From Arthrobacter hankyongi (GTDB lineage Bacteria; Actinomycetota; Actinomycetes; Actinomycetales; Micrococcaceae), in NCBI RefSeq assembly GCF_022012395.1, contig NZ_JAKLTQ010000005.1:1-64000 (forward strand): DNA of 64,000 bases, given 5' to 3'. The position numbers and the translations under genes were made by a program. The notes under the pieces were generated by a model. The model had not been told where the DNA came from. It made no database searches and saw only the letters and a program-made list of their open reading frames with translations. This document shows positions 57,777 through 64,000 of this stretch, in pieces (the first letter of the stretch is position 1; every line of letters begins with the position of its first letter).

Positions 57777-59077
57777 TGACTGAAATGACTGAGAAGGCAC
57801 GCATTGGTGCCCCGTCAGCCGCGCCTGTGATCGACGGATTCACCGAAGAAGGCGAAAACCTCTCCCCGTTGACCGACAACTCGCATCGGGGGCCGTTGGC
57901 CGGCGACAGCGCCAAGGGCCACAGCCACGGCGGCGGCGTCGGTGTGCCGGACAGCTCGCGTGCCGGCCGGCTGACCTCCTACCGGCTGGCCGACTTCGCC
58001 CCGCTGACCGGGCGCGAAGAGGACTGGCGGTTCACCCCGCTCAAGCGGCTGCGCGGCCTGCACACGGACGCACTCACCGGCGCTGCCCCGACAGTGGCCG
58101 TGGCCGGGCCGGAGGGCACCGCGCTTCCGGCCGGCGTCCGCGTGGAGACCGTGGGCCGCGAGGACGGCCGCATCGGTGTCGCCGGCATCCCGGAGGACCG
58201 GGTCGCCGCCGCGGCTTGGGAGGCCTTCACCGAGGCCACCGTGATCACCATCCCGGCAGAGCTGCAGGCCGCTTCGGGCATCATCGTGTCGATCACCGGC
58301 GCCGGCCGCGAGGCCGCCGCCCAGCACACCGTGATCGTCGCGGAGAAGTTCTCCAAGGCCGTCGTCGTGCTGGACCACCGGGGTTCGGCGACGCTGGCGC
58401 AGAACGTCGAGGTGGACATCCAGGACGGCGCCGAACTGACGCTGGTGACGGTACAGGAATGGGACGACGACGCCGTGCACGCTTCGGCACAGGCGGCGAA
58501 GATCGGCCGCGATGCCAAGTTCAAGCACGTGGCCGTGAACCTGGGCGGGGACCTGGTCCGCATCACCCCGACCTCGAGGTTCACCCAGCCAGGCGGCGAC
58601 GTGGAAATGTACGGCCTGTACTTCGCCGACGCCGGCCAGCACCTGGAGCAGCGCCTCTTCGTGGACCACGCCGTGCCCAACTGCAAGTCCCGCGTGCTGT
58701 ACAAGGGCGCGCTGCAGGGCAAGGACGCGCACACCGTCTGGGTGGGCGACGTGCTGATCCGCAAGGAGGCCGAGGGCACCGATACCTACGAGGTCAACCG
58801 CAACCTGGTGCTCACCGACGGCGCGCGTGCCGATTCGGTGCCGAACCTGGAAATCGAGACCGGCCTGATCGAGGGCGCCGGCCATGCCAGTGCCACCGGC
58901 CGTTTCGACGACGAGCAGCTGTTCTACCTGATGGCCCGCGGTATTCCCGAAGAGACCGCGCGGCGCCTGGTGGTCCGCGGCTTCCTGCACGAGATCATCC
59001 AGCACGTCAAGGTGCCCGAACTCGAGGCGCGGCTGACCGACGCCGTCGAGCGCGAACTGGCGGCGGGCAACAACTGA
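57776..59077 (+). CDS. sufD: Fe-S cluster assembly protein SufD
   Basis: A 433-aa paralogue of SufB that forms the beta-helical SufBC2D complex. The core FKHVAVNLGGDLVRITPTSR, YFADAGQHLEQRLFVDHAVP and YKGALQGKDAHTVWVGDVLI match SufD. The C-terminal IPEETARRLVVRGFLHEIIQ block binds SufC. The first ~70 residues are Gly/His-rich and look flexible. The start overlaps the sufB stop, and its own stop overlaps the ferredoxin start (TGATG), so the whole set is translated in a coupled way. Confidence 0.95.
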   Translation: MTEMTEKARIGAPSAAPVIDGFTEEGENLSPLTDNSHRGPLAGDSAKGHSHGGGVGVPDSSRAGRLTSYRLADFAPLTGREEDWRFTPLKRLRGLHTDALTGAAPTVAVAGPEGTALPAGVRVETVGREDGRIGVAGIPEDRVAAAAWEAFTEATVITIPAELQAASGIIVSITGAGREAAAQHTVIVAEKFSKAVVVLDHRGSATLAQNVEVDIQDGAELTLVTVQEWDDDAVHASAQAAKIGRDAKFKHVAVNLGGDLVRITPTSRFTQPGGDVEMYGLYFADAGQHLEQRLFVDHAVPNCKSRVLYKGALQGKDAHTVWVGDVLIRKEAEGTDTYEVNRNLVLTDGARADSVPNLEIETGLIEGAGHASATGRFDDEQLFYLMARGIPEETARRLVVRGFLHEIIQHVKVPELEARLTDAVERELAAGNN

Positions 59078-59436
59078 TGACCGCAACCCCGCAGGGCAGG
59101 CCGGTATGCGCCGCCGAGGACGTCAAGGTCAAGCACGCCGTCCGCGTGCTGGTCGATGACTACCCGGTAGCGGTGGTGCGCGATTCCGACGGCGAACTGC
59201 ACGCGCTCGGCGATACCTGCTCGCACGAGGACTACTCCCTCGCCGAGGGAGACGTCGAAGACTGCACGATCGAGTGCTGGGGCCATGGCTCCCAGTTCGA
59301 TCTGCGCAGCGGCGAGCCGCTGAGCCTGCCGGCCTTCGAGCCGGTCCCGGTTTTTGCCCTCGCGGTGCACGACGGGGAGGTCTACGTGGACATCTCCACC
59401 GTGCTCAACGGGGCGCCTGCCCCGGGCACCAACTAA
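59077..59436 (+). CDS. Rieske 2Fe-2S ferredoxin in the suf operon
   Basis: A 119-aa Rieske-type ferredoxin. Cluster ligands are Cys-x-His in DTCSHEDYSLAEG and Cys-x2-His in CTIECWGHGSQFD. This is the non-heme-oxygenase-type ferredoxin often found between sufD and sufC in Actinobacteria. It may pass electrons for cluster assembly or release, but this is inferred from position only. No partner oxygenase is nearby. The gap to sufC is 62 nt and contains the sufC ribosome-binding site. Confidence 0.93.
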   Translation: MTATPQGRPVCAAEDVKVKHAVRVLVDDYPVAVVRDSDGELHALGDTCSHEDYSLAEGDVEDCTIECWGHGSQFDLRSGEPLSLPAFEPVPVFALAVHDGEVYVDISTVLNGAPAPGTN

Positions 59437-59498
59437 CACTTCACCAACTTCAAGGCGCGCACCGCCGGCCGCGGTTCGCAAAGGAGAAAGCAGACAGT

Positions 59499-60260
59499 AT
59501 GTCGACTCTGGAAATCAAGGACCTGCACGTCAGCATCGAGACGGAGCAGGGTGCCAAGGAGATCCTCAAGGGCGTGTCCCTGACCATCAATACCGGCCAG
59601 ATCCACGCGATCATGGGTCCCAACGGCTCGGGCAAGTCCACCCTCGCCTCCACCATCGCCGGCCACCCGCGCTACATCGTGGACTCCGGCTCGATCACCC
59701 TGGACGGCGAAGACGTGCTGGCGATGAGCGTGGACGAGCGCGCCCGTGCCGGTCTCTTCCTGGCGATGCAGTACCCGGTGGAGGTCCCCGGGGTGACCAT
59801 GACCAACTTCCTGCGCACCGCCAAGACCGCCCTGGACGGCGAGGCTCCGAGCCTGCGGACCTGGACCAAGTCGGTCAAGGAAGCCATGGCCGAGCTGCGC
59901 ATCGACGCCGACTTTGCCCAGCGCAATGTCAACGAAGGTTTCTCCGGCGGCGAAAAGAAGCGCGTGGAGATCCTGCAGCTCGAACTGTTCAAGCCGAGGT
60001 TCGCCATCATGGACGAAACCGACTCCGGCCTGGACGTCGACGCCCTCAAGGTCGTTTCCGAGGGCCACAACCGCGAGTTCTCCCGCGGTGCGATGGGTAC
60101 CCTGCTCATCACCCACTACACCCGCATCCTGCGCTACATCAAGCCGGACTTCGTACACGTGTTCGTGGACGGCAAGATCGCCGAGGAGGGCGGGCCTGAG
60201 CTGGCCGACCGTCTGGAAGAAGAGGGCTACGACCGCTACCTGACTCCTGCAAAGGCATGA
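59499..60260 (+). CDS. sufC: Fe-S cluster assembly ATPase SufC
   Basis: A 253-aa ABC-type ATPase of the SufBC2D complex. Walker A is GPNGSGKSTLAS, the signature is FSGGEKKRVEI, and Walker B is FAIMDETDSGLDVDALK, a SufC hallmark, followed by the switch His in LITHYTRIL. ATG 59499 follows AAAGGAG. The stop overlaps the sufT ATG as ATGA. In M. tuberculosis and many others sufS and sufU follow here; neither is present in this window. Confidence 0.97.
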   Translation: MSTLEIKDLHVSIETEQGAKEILKGVSLTINTGQIHAIMGPNGSGKSTLASTIAGHPRYIVDSGSITLDGEDVLAMSVDERARAGLFLAMQYPVEVPGVTMTNFLRTAKTALDGEAPSLRTWTKSVKEAMAELRIDADFAQRNVNEGFSGGEKKRVEILQLELFKPRFAIMDETDSGLDVDALKVVSEGHNREFSRGAMGTLLITHYTRILRYIKPDFVHVFVDGKIAEEGGPELADRLEEEGYDRYLTPAKA

Positions 60261-60592
60261 GCATGACTGAAACCAATGTTCCGCAGACGTCGCTGGAGGA
60301 CGTCGAGGAAGCGCTCAAGGACGTCATCGATCCGGAACTGGGCGTCAATGTGGTGGACCTCGGCCTGCTGTACGGGCTGAGGTACGCCGAGGACGGCGCG
60401 TTGCTGATCGACATGACGCTGACGACCGCCGCCTGCCCGCTCACCGACGTGATCGAGGAGCAGACCGGCCAGGCGCTGGACGGGGTCGTGGACGAATGGC
60501 GGCTGAACTGGGTCTGGATGCCGCCGTGGGGTCCGGAGAAGATCACTGACGACGGCCGCGACCAGATGCGTGCCCTGGGCTTCAACATCTGA
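60257..60592 (+). CDS. sufT: SufT/MIP18-type (DUF59) metal-sulfur cluster protein
   Basis: A 111-aa DUF59 protein. It has VIDPELGVNVVDLGLLYG and IDMTLTTAACPLTD with the conserved Cys in the AACP motif. Family members such as SufT mature Fe-S proteins. It is the last gene of the operon, with a strong terminator 32 bp later. ATG 60257 overlaps the sufC stop; ATG 60263 is also possible. Confidence 0.93.
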   Translation: MSMTETNVPQTSLEDVEEALKDVIDPELGVNVVDLGLLYGLRYAEDGALLIDMTLTTAACPLTDVIEEQTGQALDGVVDEWRLNWVWMPPWGPEKITDDGRDQMRALGFNI

Positions 60593-60623
60593 CCAGCACG
60601 TTCCCGCCTCGGCTGCGCGGGTA

Positions 60624-60660
60624 AAAGAGCCGGCCACCGGAGACGGTGGCCGGCTCTTTC
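60624..60660 (+). terminator. rho-independent terminator of the suf operon
   Basis: AAAGAGCCGGCCACCG pairs perfectly with CGGTGGCCGGCTCTTT (16 bp) around loop GAGA, ending in CTTTC. Confidence 0.92.
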
Positions 60661-60687
60661 GTTGCCCCTCCTGTGCCGGCGAGGCAC

Positions 60688-60693
60688 TAGCAT
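60688..60693 (+). promoter_or_regulatory. -10 element for leaderless membrane-protein gene
   Basis: TAGCAT is followed by 6 nt (CTGTCT) and the ATG at 60700. Confidence 0.4.
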
Positions 60694-60699
60694 CTGTCT

Positions 60700-61425
60700 A
60701 TGAGCGAACCCCTGGCACCGGCCGCCGGCACCCGCCCCGCCGCGGGCCGCTACAACGAGATCTTCGTCGCGCGTCTGTTCCACGCGCTGACCGCGCTGGC
60801 GGCACTGGCCGGCCTGGTGCTGGAGGCGGTGGCCATGCTGGCCTCCCCGGTGTATGGGGCGGCCCCGGGGCATGCGTGGTGGAACTTCCTGAGTTATTTC
60901 AGTGTGCAGGCAGGTGTGCTGGTCTTTGCCGTGTCAGTGAGCCTGGCGGCGGACTCGGCACGTACCGGCGGCCGTTTCTGGCGGGCGGCGCGGCTGGCGG
61001 CTTTGGTGGCCGCCGTGCTGGTCTTCTGGCTGCAGTTCACGCCGTACCGCGGCCTGGCCGAATTTACCGGGCTCAATGCCGCCACCGTCTGGGGCGACCG
61101 GGTGCTTCACTATGCCCTGCCGGTCCTGGTCCTGGCCTGCTGGCTGATCTTTGGCCCGCGGCCCCGGATCCGGCCCGCGGCGGCGCTGTGGAGCCTGGCC
61201 TTTCCGGTGTTCTGGCTGCTTTGGACCATCATCCGCGGTGCCGTCACCGGCTGGTACCCGTATCCTCCGGTTGATGCCGCCGCCGGGACCGGACCTATGC
61301 TGGCCGGCGGGGTCTTCATCCTGCTGGGCTGGCTGGGCACCGCGTTCCTGTACTTGCTGCTGGACAGGCGGATGGGCCGGGAGCCGGACGGGTACCTGCC
61401 CGGTTTCGGTCCGGACGGCCGCTGA
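60700..61425 (+). CDS. Pr6Pr-type integral membrane protein
   Basis: A 241-aa protein with six hydrophobic helices. HALTALAALAGLVLEAVAML, YFSVQAGVLVFAVSVSLA and VLHYALPVLVLACWLIFGP lie in the first half; IIRGAVTGWYPYPPVDA follows. The RGAxxGWYPYP motif and early HxxT stretch are typical of the Pr6Pr family. Its function is not known to me. The ATG at 60700 has no ribosome-binding site and appears leaderless. It converges with the zinc peptidase gene, leaving 13 bp. Confidence 0.75.
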   Translation: MSEPLAPAAGTRPAAGRYNEIFVARLFHALTALAALAGLVLEAVAMLASPVYGAAPGHAWWNFLSYFSVQAGVLVFAVSVSLAADSARTGGRFWRAARLAALVAAVLVFWLQFTPYRGLAEFTGLNAATVWGDRVLHYALPVLVLACWLIFGPRPRIRPAAALWSLAFPVFWLLWTIIRGAVTGWYPYPPVDAAAGTGPMLAGGVFILLGWLGTAFLYLLLDRRMGREPDGYLPGFGPDGR

Positions 61426-61438
61426 GCCTGACGCGTGG

Positions 61439-62341
61439 CTAGGGGTTGTTTAGGTCGCGTGAGCTGAACGTGTCGCATTGGGCAGGGTCGCCGGTGTTGT
61501 AGCCCTGGGCGAACCAGGCCTGCCGCTGGGCGCTGGTGCCGTGGGTGAAGGTATGCGGATTGGCATAGCCCCGGCTGGCTTCCTGGATGCGGTCATCGCC
61601 CACCGCGGCTGCCGCGGACAGCGCCACCTGCAGATCCCGGTCCGAGAACGGCTTCATGAACGGCTTTCCGGTGGATGGGTCTGCCTGGTCGGTGGCATTG
61701 CGCGCCCAGACTCCGGCATAGCAGTCTGCCTGGAGCTCAACCCGGACCGCACCTGATCCGGCGCCCTGAGGGTCCTGCTGGGAGTTGTTGATGGCACCGG
61801 TCAGGTTCTGGATGTGGTGGCCGAATTCATGGGCCACCACATATTCCTCCGCGAGCGGCCCCTCCGCGGCGCCGAGCTGGCCGGTGAGCTGGTCGAAGAA
61901 GCCCGTGTCGAAATAGGCCGTCCGGTCCACTGGACAGTAGAAGGGACCTACGGCGCTGGATGCCTGGCCGCAGCCGGTGCTGACCCCGCCGGCGAACAGG
62001 ACGGTCTTGGGCACCGGGTACTGGATGTTGTACCGGGGCAGCTCGGCGGCCCAGTAGCGGTTGAGGCTGTTCACCGTGCCGACAATCCGGCAGTCGCGGC
62101 GGGCGTTGGCGTCCGCGCCGGTGCGGCATACCTGCGCGATGCTGCCGGTTCCCGAGGCTTCCTGCTCGGTGGACTGGTCGGTTCCGAGGCCCAGGCCCTG
62201 CAGCAGCTGAGGTGGAATGCCCAGCAGGCTGGCAATCAGCAGGATCAGCCCGGCCCCGCCGATGGCGATCTTCCCGCCGGTGCCGCCCCGCCGGTCCGAG
62301 ACCTGCGAGGTGTCCAACTGCGAGCCCTCATTGAAACTCAT
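61439..62341 (-). CDS. YpfJ-type neutral zinc metallopeptidase
   Basis: A 300-aa predicted membrane-anchored metallopeptidase. One helix (about residues 25-42, GGAGLILLIASLL) follows a soluble 24-residue N-terminus. The catalytic domain outside the membrane has the zincin motif HEFGHH at residues 171-176 and a third ligand in ELQADCYAGVWA. Two Cys pairs probably form disulfides. The family is annotated as neutral zinc metallopeptidase (YpfJ); substrates are unknown. The ATG at 62341 follows TATTCT by 6 nt (GGCACC), so it should be leaderless. Confidence 0.87.
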   Translation of the reverse strand: MSFNEGSQLDTSQVSDRRGGTGGKIAIGGAGLILLIASLLGIPPQLLQGLGLGTDQSTEQEASGTGSIAQVCRTGADANARRDCRIVGTVNSLNRYWAAELPRYNIQYPVPKTVLFAGGVSTGCGQASSAVGPFYCPVDRTAYFDTGFFDQLTGQLGAAEGPLAEEYVVAHEFGHHIQNLTGAINNSQQDPQGAGSGAVRVELQADCYAGVWARNATDQADPSTGKPFMKPFSDRDLQVALSAAAAVGDDRIQEASRGYANPHTFTHGTSAQRQAWFAQGYNTGDPAQCDTFSSRDLNNP

Positions 62342-62347
62342 GGTGCC

Positions 62348-62353
62348 AGAATA
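62348..62353 (-). promoter_or_regulatory. -10 element for leaderless zinc peptidase mRNA
   Basis: TATTCT on the minus strand is followed by 6 nt (GGCACC) and the ATG at 62341. Confidence 0.5.
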
Positions 62354-62494
62354 GCCTCCGACGGGCGCGCAGGCCCGGCAGCGTCGGGCCGGACGGACCG
62401 GCCCTGCACGTAGAATGGGCTGGTCCGGCGTGCCTGCGCCGGGGCCGGGCAGCAGGCCGGGCCGCAGCTGATGAGGACGTCGGAGGAAGAACGG

Positions 62495-63934
62495 ATGCCC
62501 TTTGTGGACCGGTTGGTCGAATGGGCCGCCCGCTTTCCGGACCGCGATGCCGTGGTCATCGACGCACAGCGGCTCAGTTATGCGGAACTCGCCGGGCGGG
62601 CCGCACGGCTGCGCCTGCCGGACCCGGCGACTGCCGCCGGGGAACAACAGCTGGTGGCCCTCGACCTGGGCAGCACCCTTGACTTCATTGTGGCCCTCAC
62701 CGCTGTCGTCGGCCGCGGCGGCATCGCCGCAGTGCTGGATCCTGCCTGGCCGGCCTCGGTCCGGACGGCGGCACTGGAGCAGCTGGAACCGGCCGCGGTT
62801 CTCACCGCCGATGCTGCAGCCCGGCCTGACGACGGCGGAGGCAGCCCGGCCGTACTGGCCGACGGCGGGCCCGACCGGATTTTCTACTGCGGCTTCACCT
62901 CCGGCACCACCCGGTTGCCGAAGGCCTTTGTCCGAACCGTGGGCTCCTGGCAGCGGTCCTTGGAACGCAGCACCTCATATTTCGGCACCGCCGCCGGGGA
63001 TAAGGTGCTGGTTCCCGGCCCGCTGTCCGCGAGCCTGAGCCTGTATGCCCTGGCCGAGTGCCTCTATGCGGGTGCCACGTTCTACGGCCAGTCCGCCCCG
63101 GACACCGCTGCGGCCCTGGACCTGCTCGCCGACGGGGGAATCACGCAGTTGGTTGGCGTGCCGAGCCAGCTGCGGCTGCTCGCGCACCGGGCCCGGGACT
63201 CGTGGTCCACGGTGCGGACCATCGTGTCCGGCGGCGCCAAGCTGGGGGAGGAGGAAGCCGCTGCCTTGCACCGGGCTGCCCCGCGCGCGGCGGTCCACGA
63301 GTACTACGGCGCCTCCGAGCTCAGCTTCGTGGCGGCCCGGCTGGCGCATCCGGGGGCCGGACCGCACCTGGTCGGCCGGCCGTTCCCCGGGGTCGGCGTG
63401 CGGATCGGCTCCCCGGAAGACGGCGCCGGCAATGCTGGCGGTCCCGCCGCGGCGGGCACCATCTGGGTGCGCAGCGACATGGTGTGCGCGGGCTACCTCA
63501 GCGGCGATGACGGCCTCGCCTTCCGCCGGGAGGGGGAATGGGCCACCGTGGGGGACCGCGGCTGGCTGGATTCGGACGGAGGACTCCATCTGGCGGGCAG
63601 GTCCGCCGACATGATCGTCACCGGCGGGTTCAACGTCTATCCGCACGAGGTCGAGGAGGTGCTGCGGTCGCTCGGCTGCGAGGCCGTCGTCGTCGGGCTG
63701 CCGGACGGGCCGCGGGGCCGCTGCGTGGCGGCGGTGCTCCGCAGTGATGGGCCGCCGCCGCTGGCCGCGGGGGAGTTGCGCCGGCTCTGTGCCGAAGAGC
63801 TGGCTCCGTTCAAGGTGCCGCGGCGGTTCTACTGGGCACGGGAGTGGCCGCAGGGATACGGCGGCAAGACGGCGCGGCCGGTGCTGGTCCGAGCCATCGA
63901 GGCGGGAGAGGCCAGTGTCCATGTGCTCGGCTAG
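62495..63934 (+). CDS. AMP-dependent acyl-CoA synthetase/ligase
   Basis: A 479-aa adenylate-forming enzyme that should activate a carboxylic acid to an acyl-CoA via an acyl-adenylate. The phosphate loop is FTSGTTRLPKAF. VHEYYGASELSF, GDRGWLDSDGGL and GRSADMIVTGGFNVYPHEVE are the A5-A8-type blocks. The catalytic Lys of the C-terminal lobe is likely the one in YGGKTARPVL. It is shorter than medium- and long-chain synthetases (about 540 aa), mostly in the N-terminal domain. ATG 62495 follows GGAGGAAGAACGG. The thiolase gene overlaps its last 14 nt, so a joint fatty- or other acid pathway is likely. Confidence 0.87.
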   Translation: MPFVDRLVEWAARFPDRDAVVIDAQRLSYAELAGRAARLRLPDPATAAGEQQLVALDLGSTLDFIVALTAVVGRGGIAAVLDPAWPASVRTAALEQLEPAAVLTADAAARPDDGGGSPAVLADGGPDRIFYCGFTSGTTRLPKAFVRTVGSWQRSLERSTSYFGTAAGDKVLVPGPLSASLSLYALAECLYAGATFYGQSAPDTAAALDLLADGGITQLVGVPSQLRLLAHRARDSWSTVRTIVSGGAKLGEEEAAALHRAAPRAAVHEYYGASELSFVAARLAHPGAGPHLVGRPFPGVGVRIGSPEDGAGNAGGPAAAGTIWVRSDMVCAGYLSGDDGLAFRREGEWATVGDRGWLDSDGGLHLAGRSADMIVTGGFNVYPHEVEEVLRSLGCEAVVVGLPDGPRGRCVAAVLRSDGPPPLAAGELRRLCAEELAPFKVPRRFYWAREWPQGYGGKTARPVLVRAIEAGEASVHVLG

Positions 63935-64000
63935 CCCCCATCCGGAGCGGGATCCCGTCGTCGTGCTGGGCCGGCGCAGTGCCTTCGGCCGGCTGAACGG
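63921..64000 (+). CDS. thiolase (acetyl-CoA acyltransferase), 5' part only
   Basis: The frame starting with ATG 63921 reads MCSASPHPERDPVVVLGRRS and continues AFGRLNG at the window edge. This is the start of a thiolase-family protein, which typically reads VVxxxRTPFG here. It would condense or cleave acyl-CoAs. GAGAGG lies upstream within the ligase gene; GTG 63915 is an alternative start. Only about 26 residues are in the window. Confidence 0.7.
   Translation, partial: MCSASPHPERDPVVVLGRRSAFGRLN

Overview
The window is high-GC actinobacterial chromosome, most like Arthrobacter or a close relative in the Micrococcaceae. The evidence is the GC-rich third codon positions, frequent GTG/TTG starts, the actinobacterial genes whiA, rbpA, opcA and a CoaE-GrpB fusion, a 13E12-type (DUF222/HNH) gene, and many starts that look leaderless. 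It is almost entirely dense core chromosome. I see no prophage, insertion sequence, CRISPR array, rRNA or tRNA.

Layout. 1-7 kb: PEP synthase with its regulatory kinase/pyrophosphorylase, an rRNA-type methyltransferase coupled to an IMPACT/YigZ protein, and a berberine-bridge-type flavoprotein. 7-16.6 kb: coaE, uvrB, an alpha/beta hydrolase coupled to a GNAT acetyltransferase, an orphan AAA ATPase and a DUF3516-type helicase. 16.6-19.6 kb: an envelope operon of DUF4397 surface protein, class F sortase, ECF sigma factor and RskA-like anti-sigma factor. 19.8-26.2 kb: a methyltransferase/PIG-L deacetylase pair, an MBL-fold hydrolase and a heterodimeric ABC exporter with a YtrA-type GntR regulator. 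26.2-31.2 kb: uvrA and the 13E12-type gene, each with a LexA-box-like palindrome directly before its -10.

31.2-42.7 kb: HAD phosphatase, acyltransferase, then uvrC-rapZ-yvcK-whiA, sodA, gap-pgk-tpiA-secG and rbpA. 42.9-51.1 kb, minus strand: the pentose phosphate operon tkt-tal-pgi-zwf-opcA-pgl. 51.4-60.6 kb: ctaB and ctaA for heme A, an ABC pair, and the suf operon sufR-sufB-sufD-Rieske ferredoxin-sufC-sufT. 60.7-64 kb: a membrane protein, a zinc metallopeptidase, an acyl-CoA ligase and the start of a thiolase. The block from uvrC to sufT keeps the gene content and approximate order I know from Mycobacterium tuberculosis Rv1420-Rv1466, but sufS and sufU are missing and a Rieske ferredoxin is present.

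The genes combine control of the PEP/glycolysis node (PpsA/PpsR, YvcK, RapZ, Gap-Pgk-TpiA), NADPH supply (Zwf/OpcA/Pgl with Tkt/Tal/Pgi), nucleotide excision repair (uvrA, uvrB, uvrC), Fe-S assembly and heme A synthesis. The most notable non-coding signals are: (1) matched LexA-like boxes at uvrA and the HNH gene; (2) about a dozen TANNNT-N6/7-ATG/GTG leaderless starts; (3) a 30-bp exact inverted repeat flanking the sodA-to-rbpA segment; (4) structured leaders before sodA and gap; (5) palindromes before sufR; and (6) a 16-bp-arm inverted repeat between ctaB and ctaA.
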